Part shown: positions 25,113-33,067 of the stretch, in pieces
Numbering within the stretch: the stretch's first letter is position 1
Layout: each line of letters starts with the position of its first letter
Origin: an uncultured Pseudomonadota bacterium
GTDB taxonomy: Bacteria > Myxococcota_A > Bradymonadia > Bradymonadales > Bradymonadaceae
Reading direction: 5' to 3'
Length of the DNA stretch: 64,000 nt
Assembly (NCBI GenBank): GCA_913057905.1
Contig: CAJXPB010000003.1
Span: 248,001 to 312,000, forward strand
The notes under the pieces: model-generated
Told to the model about the DNA's origin: nothing
Databases searched by the model: none
What the model saw: the letters and a program-made list of their open reading frames with translations, nothing else
Made by a program: the position numbers and the translations under genes

Positions 25113-26012
25113 TCAATTCGGATCGGCGACCCGAAGTTCCCCGAACTGCACCCCGGCATCGTCGCCCGCCTGGCGCAGATCTTCCCGATGGCGCCGCAGC
25201 ATCCGCGCCAGGCCGTGATCGTCGGCGCGAAACCGCGCGTCGAATTTGGCCCCCTGTCGCCGAAGCCGAATGTGGACCGTCCCCCGACCGGGAATCTCGA
25301 CGTCCATCAGGACGACCTGCCGTTTCGCCGCATCGACCCCGACCTTCAGACTCTTGGCGACCTCTCCAGCCAGCCGACGGATCGTCTCCAGATTCTCGGC
25401 CCCTCGACTCGATGCCGCGGCCTGTGACGTCTCCACACGAGCCGGCGGCGACGGGCTCACGCCCTCTCGGATTCCCGGGGGTCCCTGAACCGGCTCCGCA
25501 TCCGCGCCCCGACGACGACCGGGAGATTTCGACGACGGCCGAGTCGGCGCGTCGCCCCTGGCCCACGGCGCCTTTCGGTGTCGGCTGCGCAATGAGTGCC
25601 TCCGGTCGATGTGTCGGTTTTCCTGGACCGACTGCCCGTGACAACGCCTCTCGAGCCGGCCCGACTCGCAGTGTTCCTCCCGACGGCGAACCAGACATCG
25701 ATCGTCGCGCCGTTCGATCAGGTGTCGCCGGCCCGCTTCGACGTCCCGCAGACGCCCCCGAAAGACCCGGGACTTCTCCGAGACCCGCGCCGACTCGCGA
25801 CCCCGGGCTCGACCGGCCGCCTCGCCGTGTCGAAGCTCTCTGGGCACCGACGTCGCCTCTCTACCACGGCCGCGACGCCCGCTTCGCTTCTTCGTCCCGC
25901 GACCCTTCAGCACGTCGTCGAATCGCTTGCCGTCTTTCGATTTCTCGGAGGCCGCTGATTTTTCGCGCCCGTCGTCGCCGCGCTGGGCCTTGGTCTGATC
26001 GTCGATCTTCAT
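25113..26012 (-). CDS. sctP: SctP/FliK-like needle- or hook-length protein
   Basis: A 299-residue protein; ATG 26012 has a very strong AGGAGGGG site. The C-terminal 90 residues (VGVDAAKRQVVLMDVEIPGRG, then TVHIRLRRQGAKFDARFRADD) resemble the C-terminal domain of FliK/HrpP/SctP proteins that switch substrate specificity in type III export. The middle is low-complexity and strikingly rich in Arg and His, unlike the acidic neighbours. Frame use stays GC3-rich there, but a pair of compensating frameshifts cannot be excluded. The assignment leans on the C-terminus and on the adjacent sctQ. Confidence 0.55.
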   Translation of the reverse strand: MKIDDQTKAQRGDDGREKSAASEKSKDGKRFDDVLKGRGTKKRSGRRGRGREATSVPRELRHGEAAGRARGRESARVSEKSRVFRGRLRDVEAGRRHLIERRDDRCLVRRREEHCESGRLERRCHGQSVQENRHIDRRHSLRSRHRKAPWARGDAPTRPSSKSPGRRRGADAEPVQGPPGIREGVSPSPPARVETSQAAASSRGAENLETIRRLAGEVAKSLKVGVDAAKRQVVLMDVEIPGRGTVHIRLRRQGAKFDARFRADDHGLARMLRRHREDLRQAGDDAGVQFGELRVADPN

Positions 26013-26136
26013 GGCTCCCCTCCTGCTGATTTCGTCGACTAGACCCCTATTCTACGCTCGCCGGCTCACGGGGGTCAAGGCGAGATTCTCGTATTTCTGG
26101 CGAGCACGACGAGGGTAGGTTTTCGTGCTTGGGACA

Positions 26137-26375
26137 GCCCCAGGCTCGGACGCGCCCCGCCGGGGCGCCTCCAGCGCGCTGGGGTCAACGATGCGCGCCG
26201 AGGGCGCGCGGCGAATGACGATCTCCGTGCTTGCGAGACTTTCAGCGCAGCAATCGATCTCCGTGCTTGCGGGGATTTTCGAGCACGAGCTCAGTGGGCG
26301 GATGGACTCCGTGCTTGCGGGATTTTCAGCCGGCTGGGTCGTGTCTTCGGAATCTGCAGCCGGCTGGAGATGCCG
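26137..26375 (+). repeat. Dispersed repeat module E, locus B
   Basis: The longest copy of module E. Three exact CTCCGTGCTTGCG copies lie at 26223-26235, 26259-26271 and 26307-26319. The GCGCGCC/GGCGCGC stem is kept with a different loop (GAG). Two AGCCGGCT-type palindromes near 26330 and 26360 are shared with locus C. It occupies most of the 394-bp gap between sctP and the PEGA gene. Reading frames across it are not convincing as genes. Confidence 0.75.
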
Positions 26376-26402
26376 ACACGGGGGTCGGTCGGTTTCAGTA
26401 TG

Positions 26403-26510
26403 ATGGTCATCCCGGTCTCGCGAGGCGCTGGAGCGCCTCGCAGCGAACCGGGCGATCACGCGGCGTGTCGCGCCTTCGGCGCGCCGCCGCGGAATAGGCA
26501 AAGGCAAAAG
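26403..26510 (+). repeat. Dispersed hairpin module T, locus B
   Basis: A perfect 10-bp stem GCGAGGCGCT/AGCGCCTCGC (26420-26429 with 26432-26441), capped by GG and enclosed by CCCGG (26411-26415) with CCGGG (26448-26452). It is followed by a GC hairpin and a purine-rich GGCAAAGGCAAAAGGCG stretch. It matches 58518-58561 and, by structure, 37588-37690. It overlaps the 3' end of the PEGA gene on the other strand. Confidence 0.75.
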
Positions 26511-26997
26511 GCGTAGACGCGGAGGTCGCGGATTCCGCCAACACGTCACGCGGGCAACGTCGTACCTCGTACGTCCTACGCGAGACGCGGCTACGTGCTT
26601 CGCGGATCCCGTCGTACCTCGTACGTCCTACGCGAGACGCGGCCTCGCGGGCACCCACCTTCTCAGTCATCACTATTTCCAACCGCCGCACAACCCCCCG
26701 CCGAATGCGGACATCAAAGCGGCGAGTGTAGTGACCGTCCAGCGACAGCCGCACCCGGTGGTGGCCGGCTTCGAGGGTCATGACGCTGTCGGTCCACTGG
26801 GCGGCGGTGCCGCGGAAGCGCTCGTCGACGTAGACTTCGGTGTCGGAGGGCTCGACGTTCAACTCCAGGTAGCCGGGGGCGCGGCCGTCGCGTTCGACGA
26901 AATGCACGGCGCTGCAGCCGGCCGACAGGAGGACGACCAAAAGAGAGGTCATCAGCGGGGCGGCAGCGGCTCGGCGAGTTGTCGTCGGCGTGATCAC
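26407..26997 (-). CDS. PEGA-domain lipoprotein with repeat-derived C-terminus
   Basis: Up to 196 residues. A lipobox LLSAGC puts the acylated Cys at residue 28, and residues 40-112 form a PEGA domain (GYLELNVEPSDTEVYVDERF to VVRRLEIVM), a surface-associated beta module. From about residue 115 the reading frame runs without a stop into repeat modules R and T. The last 80 residues are therefore a translation of repeat DNA, Arg-rich and unlike the rest. The original gene probably ended near 26650 and lost its stop when the repeat arrived. GTG at the far end or an internal ATG at residue 16 could be the start. Confidence 0.65.
   Translation of the reverse strand: MITPTTTRRAAAAPLMTSLLVVLLSAGCSAVHFVERDGRAPGYLELNVEPSDTEVYVDERFRGTAAQWTDSVMTLEAGHHRVRLSLDGHYTRRFDVRIRRGVVRRLEIVMTEKVGAREAASRVGRTRYDGIREARSRVSRRTYEVRRCPRDVLAESATSASTPFAFAYSAAARRRRDTPRDRPVRCEALQRLARPG
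26556..26650 (+). repeat. 52-bp tandem repeat (module R), locus B
   Basis: Two units, with GTCGTACCTCGTACG starting at 26559 and 26611, exactly 52 bp apart, near-identical to the locus A units. They lie inside the 3' part of the PEGA reading frame on the opposite strand. Confidence 0.85.
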
Positions 26998-27179
26998 GGT
27001 TGACTCGACTCGAGATATACGTACAAGGGGCGGTCCACTGCGGGAGACGCCCGCGCTCCACCGTCCGGACTTGCGCTCAGGGTGTCAATCTACTAATCCT
27101 TCAGTGCTAGCGAACTCCCCCTTTGACACACGCCAGCGGGCCCGGCTCGCTGTGCGGCCAGACGAAAGCAGGAGTCATT

Positions 27180-27335
27180 ATGCGCGAAAAAATCAAGCTC
27201 GTATCGACCGCCGGCACCGGGTATTTCTACACGACGACCAAGAACAAGCGGAAGAACCCGGACAAGCTGGAACTCAAAAAATACGACCCCGTGGCCAAGA
27301 AGCACGTCAAGTTCGTCGAAGAGAAGTTGAGCTGA
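27180..27335 (+). CDS. rpmG: 50S ribosomal protein L33 (cysteine-free form)
   Basis: A 51-residue protein, [20 protein letters not shown] to VKFVEEKLS, an end-to-end match to bacterial L33. ATG 27180 has AGGAG upstream. It has no cysteine, so it is the zinc-independent type. The S18 gene follows 65 bp downstream. A conventional rpmG neighbourhood (tRNA-Trp, secE, nusG) is absent. Confidence 0.95.
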   Translation: MREKIKLVSTAGTGYFYTTTKNKRKNPDKLELKKYDPVAKKHVKFVEEKLS

Positions 27336-27400
27336 CGGCCCCGGAGTCGACCCGACTCTTTCGACTCGAGACACGCTGAATCCCCACAGGTTTATCTACC

Positions 27401-27652
27401 ATGGCACGAAGTGAAAAGTACGGAAGCATCAACTGGCGCCGCCGCCGCAAGGTCGACCCGTTCGACCAGAACAAGGACTGGCACATCGACTACAAGAACC
27501 CGGAGCTTCTGAAGCTCTTTGTGACGCGGACCGGCAAGATGTTGCCCGGTCGCATCACCGGCGTGTCGGCCCGCAACCAGCGCAAGCTGCGCAAGGCGAT
27601 TTTGCGCGCCCGACACCTTGGGCTTCTGCCCTATACGACGCACACCGGGTGA
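27401..27652 (+). CDS. rpsR: 30S ribosomal protein S18
   Basis: An 83-residue protein with the S18 core [35 protein letters not shown] and the terminal LPYT motif. It contains no cysteine. In most bacteria rpsR sits with rpsF and rplI; here it is paired with rpmG instead, an arrangement known for alternative zinc-independent ribosomal protein sets. Whether another rpsR exists in this genome cannot be seen. Identity as S18 is secure. Confidence 0.94.
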   Translation: MARSEKYGSINWRRRRKVDPFDQNKDWHIDYKNPELLKLFVTRTGKMLPGRITGVSARNQRKLRKAILRARHLGLLPYTTHTG

Positions 27653-27726
27653 CACCCGCCGGGTGACAACTCGACGGAACACCTGAAGGCCCGGGACCTT
27701 CGACGCCTGCCTGTAAGGAGTACGCG

Positions 27727-29595
27727 ATGCAGCGTTTCCCAATCGATCGACGACGCCCATGCATTGGATTCCTTCTCGCCGTCGGGGCCCTGGGCCTTCT
27801 GACTTTCGGCTGTAATGCCCACCCCGTCGAATACGGCCAAGCCGCCGGCCAGCAGGAGCGCTCGACCGACATCTCTCTGGGCGAACGCGCCAAGGTCGAC
27901 CTGTTGTGGGTCATCGACAACTCCGGCTCGATGTGTCAGGAGCAGCGCCAGCTCAAAGAAAATTTCGAGCGGTTTATCGACGAGCTGACCGTCAATCCCG
28001 TGGACTTCAATCTGGCGGTCACCACGACGCACTTTCTGGAATCGAGCAACTTCGAGCCGGTCGCCGAGCCCGGTCACATCCAGTCGACGCCCTCGCCGAT
28101 CACCAGCTTCGATCCGACCTGTCGATTCGCGCTGGACGAAAACAGCGAACCGATCGGGCCGGACGACCCGGGTGGACCCGACGTCTCGCCGGTGCGCAAT
28201 CAGATCCAGCGCGCCGTCGACTGCACGTCGAACCCGGGTAATTTTCAGGACCTGTTGAACCCCAGCGACGATGAGGTCCAGTGCCACCTGCGCGCCGGCA
28301 ACTACGAGCAGGCGTGCAACGACGCGGGCATCAACCCCGACAACGCCGCGCCAGCCGAACTCTTCCCACCGAGCAGCGCCTACCGCGACATTCCGCTGGT
28401 GCTCAGGGCCTCGGACTACCGCAACCAGGACGACTCGCTGCGCACCCAGGAGCTTCAACAGGACTGGGCGTGCATGAGTTACGTGGGCACCCGGGGTTCG
28501 GCCTTCGAACAGGGTCTGCAGGCGGCCAACCGCGCCCTGTCGCCCCAGATGACCGGCGGGCCGGCCCGCACGGATTTCGACTCCGAGCAGGCCCGCGACA
28601 TGTTCTACCAGCAGCAGCGACAGGACCACCCCAACTACGGGTTTCTGCGTAAGGACGCCAAACTGGTGGTCACCTTCGTGACCGACGAAAACGACTGCAG
28701 CCACCAGGGCGACACCATCGAGAACAGCCAGGGGCAGGGGTGCGAGGAAGACTGCTACTTCGCCACCAAGGGAGACGATCCGTCGCCGCTGTTTTCGACC
28801 GGTGATCTCGCCGACACCTTCAAGAACAACGTGACCCAGTCGAAGGGCCTCGATACGTTTCCCTCCGAGGACGTCTACGTGGCGTCGATCCACGGTGACT
28901 ACCAGCCCTACGACGGCCCCACCCCGGATATGTGCCCGGCCGACAGCCCGATCAATCCGGTCTGCTTTACCTCGCTGGGCAAGGCCAAGACCGGCGATCG
29001 CTACGAGGATTTCCTGCGCAACTTCCAGAACTTCTTCCCGGAGCCGAACGAATCGAACCCCAACACCCCGCTGACCGGCTACATGTGCCGCGGCGGCATT
29101 CGGCCGGCGCTCGAGGGGATCGCGAGTTTCGTGGACCTCTCCGAGCGCACCTGCATTCGCGAGCGGATCCTGTCGTGTAGCAGCGACGACGACTGCCCCG
29201 ACTATCAGTACGCCAACGGGGGCGCCGCCATGGGCGCGGCGCTCTGTCAGCCGAAGGGCTCCGGCGGCGAGAACTTCTGCAACAGCGCCGTCCAACTGTG
29301 GATCACGCCGTCGGACGCCGACTCCATGAGTGCCCAACAGGCCCAGCAGGAGTTGTCCGACAGCGGGCTCTGCATCGCCGAGACGATCGGCAACGAACGC
29401 GACGCCAAGGCCTGCGTGGTCCAGCGCTCCAAATATCAGTGGGTCCCCTGCGAGGGGAACCCTCAGGATGCGATAGAGCTCGCCTGGGACGCATCGGTTC
29501 AGCCGCGGACCCGCTCGGGCTTCGACGGCACACTGCGCTACACCGTGGCCACCGGCGCCGCACGCCGCGATGCCGGGTCCGGCATGGGGAACTAG
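27727..29595 (+). CDS. Large VWA-type lipoprotein
   Basis: A 622-residue exported lipoprotein; lipobox LTFGC with Cys at residue 29 and a TAAGGAG site upstream. A von Willebrand A-like domain starts KVDLLWVIDNSGSMCQEQ (MIDAS DxSxS near residue 64). Further parts read LVVTFVTDENDCS and VYVASIHGDY. The protein has many cysteines (about 20), suggesting disulfides on an exposed surface. Similar VWA lipoproteins are common in myxobacteria, and their roles in adhesion or surface display are inferred. It is followed by a hairpin at 29614. Confidence 0.8.
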   Translation: MQRFPIDRRRPCIGFLLAVGALGLLTFGCNAHPVEYGQAAGQQERSTDISLGERAKVDLLWVIDNSGSMCQEQRQLKENFERFIDELTVNPVDFNLAVTTTHFLESSNFEPVAEPGHIQSTPSPITSFDPTCRFALDENSEPIGPDDPGGPDVSPVRNQIQRAVDCTSNPGNFQDLLNPSDDEVQCHLRAGNYEQACNDAGINPDNAAPAELFPPSSAYRDIPLVLRASDYRNQDDSLRTQELQQDWACMSYVGTRGSAFEQGLQAANRALSPQMTGGPARTDFDSEQARDMFYQQQRQDHPNYGFLRKDAKLVVTFVTDENDCSHQGDTIENSQGQGCEEDCYFATKGDDPSPLFSTGDLADTFKNNVTQSKGLDTFPSEDVYVASIHGDYQPYDGPTPDMCPADSPINPVCFTSLGKAKTGDRYEDFLRNFQNFFPEPNESNPNTPLTGYMCRGGIRPALEGIASFVDLSERTCIRERILSCSSDDDCPDYQYANGGAAMGAALCQPKGSGGENFCNSAVQLWITPSDADSMSAQQAQQELSDSGLCIAETIGNERDAKACVVQRSKYQWVPCEGNPQDAIELAWDASVQPRTRSGFDGTLRYTVATGAARRDAGSGMGN

Positions 29596-29613
29596 TCGCG
29601 AGACTTTCGGCGA

Positions 29614-29637
29614 CATTGCCCCAGATGGGGCGCAATG
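29614..29637 (+). terminator. Terminator-like hairpin after the VWA lipoprotein
   Basis: CATTGCCCC (29614-29622), loop AGAT, GGGGCGCAATG, a stem of nine pairs with one bulge. There is no T-tract. It lies 18 bp after the stop codon and before the phosphatase gene. Confidence 0.4.
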
Positions 29638-29719
29638 CTAAAACATGGTCGTCATAAGCAGACGATCGTTCGATCTCGAATCGCAACCAGCTCTCGCTGG
29701 TCGAACTAGGGGATTCGCC

Positions 29720-30493
29720 TTGTCGCTCAAACTTCAATACGCCGGAAAAACACACGTCGGACGCAAGCGCAGCCACAACGAAGACAACCTCGGTCTGGCG
29801 ACGGAACAAAACCTCTACATGGTGGCAGACGGCATGGGAGGGCACGCCAGCGGCGAGGTCGCTTCGGAGATGGCCGTCGAAACGGTCCAAGAGTTTTTTG
29901 AGGAAACCGAAGACGACGAGCAGCTCACCTGGCCCTACAAGATGGACCAGGACCTCAATTACGAGGAAAACCGGCTCAACGCCGGCATCAAGCTCGCCAA
30001 CCTCAAGATCTACGAGACCGCCTCCCAGAACTCCGCCCAGCGGGGCATGGGCACCACGATGGTGGCGCTTCTTTTCAACGGCGAGACGGCCTACTTCGGC
30101 CACGTCGGCGACAGCCGCATCTACCGGCTGCGCGACGACGAGCTGTACCAGGTCACCGACGACCACTCGTTGTTGAACGACTACATCCAGATGAAGGATC
30201 TCTCCGAGGAGGAGATCGAGAACTTCCCGCACAAAAACGTCATCGTGCGGGCCCTGGGCATGAAGGAGACCGTTCAGGTCGACGTCGACAACGAACATCC
30301 GCAACACGGCGACATCTACCTGCTCTGCTCGGACGGGCTCAACGCCATGAGCACCGACGAGGAGATCAAGTCGATCATGACCGAGAACCAGGACGATCTG
30401 GAGGTCTGCTGCAACGCGTTGATCGAATCGGCCAACGAGAACGGCGGCAACGACAACATCACGGTCGTGCTCGTCAAGGTACTGGAAACGTGA
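29720..30493 (+). CDS. PP2C-family Ser/Thr protein phosphatase
   Basis: A 257-residue phosphatase from TTG 29720, which has AGGGGA just upstream and puts the family start (LKLQYAGKTHVGRKRSHNEDN) in place; an upstream ATG at 29645 would add 25 odd residues. Metal-binding motifs are visible: RSHNEDN, VADGMGGHASGE, GHVGDSRIYRLRD, LLCSDGLNAM and GGNDNITVVLV. It removes phosphate from Ser/Thr residues and usually opposes Hanks-type kinases. Its stop overlaps the start of rapZ by 4 bp. Confidence 0.9.
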   Translation: MSLKLQYAGKTHVGRKRSHNEDNLGLATEQNLYMVADGMGGHASGEVASEMAVETVQEFFEETEDDEQLTWPYKMDQDLNYEENRLNAGIKLANLKIYETASQNSAQRGMGTTMVALLFNGETAYFGHVGDSRIYRLRDDELYQVTDDHSLLNDYIQMKDLSEEEIENFPHKNVIVRALGMKETVQVDVDNEHPQHGDIYLLCSDGLNAMSTDEEIKSIMTENQDDLEVCCNALIESANENGGNDNITVVLVKVLET

Positions 30494-31398
30494 GCGACGA
30501 ACCCGACCATTCGATTATCGAACAATCCGACGCCGAACACGATCCGCACGTCGTCATCATCACCGGCCTGAGCGGATCGGGGAAGTCGACCGCAGTCAAC
30601 GCCCTCGAAGACTGCGGCTTTTTTTGTATCGACAATCTGCCGGTCCCGCTGTTGCCGAAGGTCTTGGAGCTGGCCGAATCCGGCGGCGGCCGCGTCGGCT
30701 CGCTGGCCTTTGTGATCGACACCCGCGAGCGGATGTTTCTGGACGACGCCGCCGAGATGGTCGGCGAACTGCGCGACGGCGACGTGCAACTGCAGGTGCT
30801 GTTTTTCGAGGCCGACGACGAGGAGCTTGTGCGCCGCTACAGCGAGACGCGGCGGCGTCACCCGATGGCCGGCGAAGACGGAACCGTCCGCGAGGGAATC
30901 AAGCGGGAGCGCGCCCGGCTCCAGGACCTTCGAGAGCTGGCCGACGTGCTGATCGACACCTCCGAGCATACGGTCCACACGCTCAAGAAGCTCGTCCAGC
31001 GTCGCTACGCGGGCGACCGGTCCTCGCAGTTTTCGATCACCCTGCTCAGCTTCGGGTTCAAACACGGCCTGCCCGCCGAGTGTGACCTGGTCTTCGACCT
31101 TCGATTTCTGACGAACCCCTATTTCGTCGAGGGGCTTCGCGAAAAGGACGGCCGGGACCAGGAGATCCAGGAGTACGTGCTGGCCCAGCCCGAGGCCGGC
31201 AAGTTCATCTCGCTGTTCCAGGAGATGGCCGAATTCGTGCTGCCCCAGTACGAAAAAGAGGGAAAGTCGTACCTGACGATCGGCTTCGGCTGCACCGGCG
31301 GCCACCACCGTTCGGTGTCGATGAGCGAGGCGATCGCCACCCGTCTGCGCGGGCGGAACTGGGACGTCCAGGTCCGCCACCGAGACGTCGAGAAGTGA
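30490..31398 (+). CDS. rapZ: RapZ/YvcJ family nucleotide-binding protein
   Basis: A 302-residue protein from GTG 30490. The P-loop GLSGSGKSTAVNALED is near residues 27-42. The family motif FFCIDNLPVPLLP follows, and the C-terminal domain ends with GFGCTGGHHRSVSMSEAI. In enterobacteria RapZ binds the sRNA GlmZ and guides RNase E to control glucosamine-6-phosphate synthase. Outside that group it is a GTPase/ATPase of less certain role. Overlap with the PP2C gene suggests co-regulation. No hprK, ptsN or npr gene lies next to it, unlike the usual context. Confidence 0.93.
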   Translation: MSDEPDHSIIEQSDAEHDPHVVIITGLSGSGKSTAVNALEDCGFFCIDNLPVPLLPKVLELAESGGGRVGSLAFVIDTRERMFLDDAAEMVGELRDGDVQLQVLFFEADDEELVRRYSETRRRHPMAGEDGTVREGIKRERARLQDLRELADVLIDTSEHTVHTLKKLVQRRYAGDRSSQFSITLLSFGFKHGLPAECDLVFDLRFLTNPYFVEGLREKDGRDQEIQEYVLAQPEAGKFISLFQEMAEFVLPQYEKEGKSYLTIGFGCTGGHHRSVSMSEAIATRLRGRNWDVQVRHRDVEK

Positions 31399-31490
31399 GC
31401 CGACCTACAGACCTTTCAATTCGAGGGCGCTCGTGTCACAACGCCCGCATGAAAGGATCCGATTCCGACCAATAACGACAAGGACACACC

Positions 31491-33038
31491 ATGGCCAACG
31501 ATTCCGCCGCTCTGCGCACCGTCGAACTCTACGACACCCGTGAAGGCAGACAGAAGCCGCTGGAGCCCCGCCAGTCGGGTCACGTGGGCATGTACGTCTG
31601 CGGGGTGACGGTCTACGACCTCACCCACATCGGCCATGCACGGGTCTACGTCTTCTTCGATGTCGTCGAACGATTCCTGGAGCACCTCGGCTACGATGTC
31701 ACCCACGTGCGAAACTTCACCGACGTGGACGACAAGATCATCAACCGCGCCGAGGAGACCGGCGACGACCCTCTGGAGCTGTCGGCCCGGTTCATCGAGG
31801 AATTCAACGAGGACATGAGCGCCCTGGGCGTGCGCCACGCCGACCACGAGCCGAAGGTCTCCGAATGCATCGATGAAATCATCGAGATGAACGAGACGTT
31901 GATCGAGCGCGGCTACGCCTACGAGGTCGACGGCGACGTCTTCTATCGGGTCGAGGAATTCGACGGCTACGGCAAACTGTCGCACCGCGACCTCGACGAG
32001 ATGGAGGCCGGCCGCTCGGGACGTACCGAGGACGAGGCCGATGACAAAAAGAAACACCCCTTTGACTTCGCTCTGTGGAAATCGTCGGAGGACGACGAGC
32101 TCGGCTGGGAGTCGCCCTGGGGCTGGGGCCGACCCGGCTGGCACATCGAGTGCTCGGTCATGTCGACCAAGTTCCTCGGCGAGTGCTTCGACATCCACGG
32201 CGGAGGAAGCGACCTGATCTTTCCTCACCACGAAAACGAGATCGCCCAGTCCGAGGCGGCCAACGACTGCGAGCCGCTGGCGAACCACTGGATGCACATG
32301 GGCCTGGTCAACGTCGTCTCCGAGGAGGACGACGAAGTCGAGAAGATGTCGAAGTCGCTGGACAACTTCTGGACGACCCGCGACGTTCTCGACGAATTCG
32401 ACAACGAGGCGGTCCGCTACTTTCTGCTGACGGCCCACTATCGCAAGCCGATCACCTACTCGATGGACAATCTCGAGGAGGCGACCCAGCGTGTCGAATA
32501 CCTCTACGCCACTCTGGAGCGGATCGGCGAACGGCTGACGCAGTTGGGCCACACGGAGGGGGACAGCCTGCCCGACGGCGAACTCGTCGGCAGTGTCGCG
32601 TCGACGGTCACGGGCTTTCTGCCGAAGTTCGAGGCCGCGCTGGCCGACGACTTCAACACCTCCGAGGCTCTGGCGGTGCTCGGTGACCTCGCCAAGGCGG
32701 GCAACGAGCTGGCCACCGAGGTCGGCTCGACGAATCCAAACGCCAGCCCCGAGGACCTGGCTTTCTCGCTGGTCGCCATCGAGAGCCACATGCGCAAGGC
32801 GGGCTCGATCCTGGGCGTGCTGGAGCGACCCTACGCCGAGGCGCTCCGCGAGATCCGGAACCTGAAGCTTCAGGACCGCGATATCACGCCCGAAGAGATC
32901 GAGGAGCTGATCGCCGAGCGCAAGGAGGCGCGCGCCAACGAAGACTACGAACGCGCCGATGCGATCCGTGACGAATTGGTCGACCACGGCATCGAATTGA
33001 TGGACAAGGACTGGGGCACGCTCTGGCGCGCCCGCTAG
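31491..33038 (+). CDS. cysS: Cysteinyl-tRNA synthetase
   Basis: A 515-residue class I synthetase. The N-terminal zinc-site Cys and HIGH-type motif are in [19 protein letters not shown]. Other zinc ligands are in [28 protein letters not shown], and the KMSKS loop is in [13 protein letters not shown] near residue 285. It charges tRNA-Cys. It has a modest acidic insertion near 170. Gene spacing of 29 bp to uvrB suggests co-transcription. Identity is secure. Confidence 0.96.
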   Translation: MANDSAALRTVELYDTREGRQKPLEPRQSGHVGMYVCGVTVYDLTHIGHARVYVFFDVVERFLEHLGYDVTHVRNFTDVDDKIINRAEETGDDPLELSARFIEEFNEDMSALGVRHADHEPKVSECIDEIIEMNETLIERGYAYEVDGDVFYRVEEFDGYGKLSHRDLDEMEAGRSGRTEDEADDKKKHPFDFALWKSSEDDELGWESPWGWGRPGWHIECSVMSTKFLGECFDIHGGGSDLIFPHHENEIAQSEAANDCEPLANHWMHMGLVNVVSEEDDEVEKMSKSLDNFWTTRDVLDEFDNEAVRYFLLTAHYRKPITYSMDNLEEATQRVEYLYATLERIGERLTQLGHTEGDSLPDGELVGSVASTVTGFLPKFEAALADDFNTSEALAVLGDLAKAGNELATEVGSTNPNASPEDLAFSLVAIESHMRKAGSILGVLERPYAEALREIRNLKLQDRDITPEEIEELIAERKEARANEDYERADAIRDELVDHGIELMDKDWGTLWRAR

Positions 33039-33067
33039 GACAGCACGTGCAACGCACAAGGTGAACC

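Noticed and set aside
26125..26403. Small protein with ISVLARLSAQQ-like words encoded by module E
   Set aside because: Readable at several loci, but start, length and downstream frame are not kept and a stop interrupts locus C; structure conservation explains the similarity better.
26052..26549. A 165-codon minus-strand frame in repeat locus B
   Set aside because: It translates modules E and T only; similar frames at other loci are broken or in a different phase.
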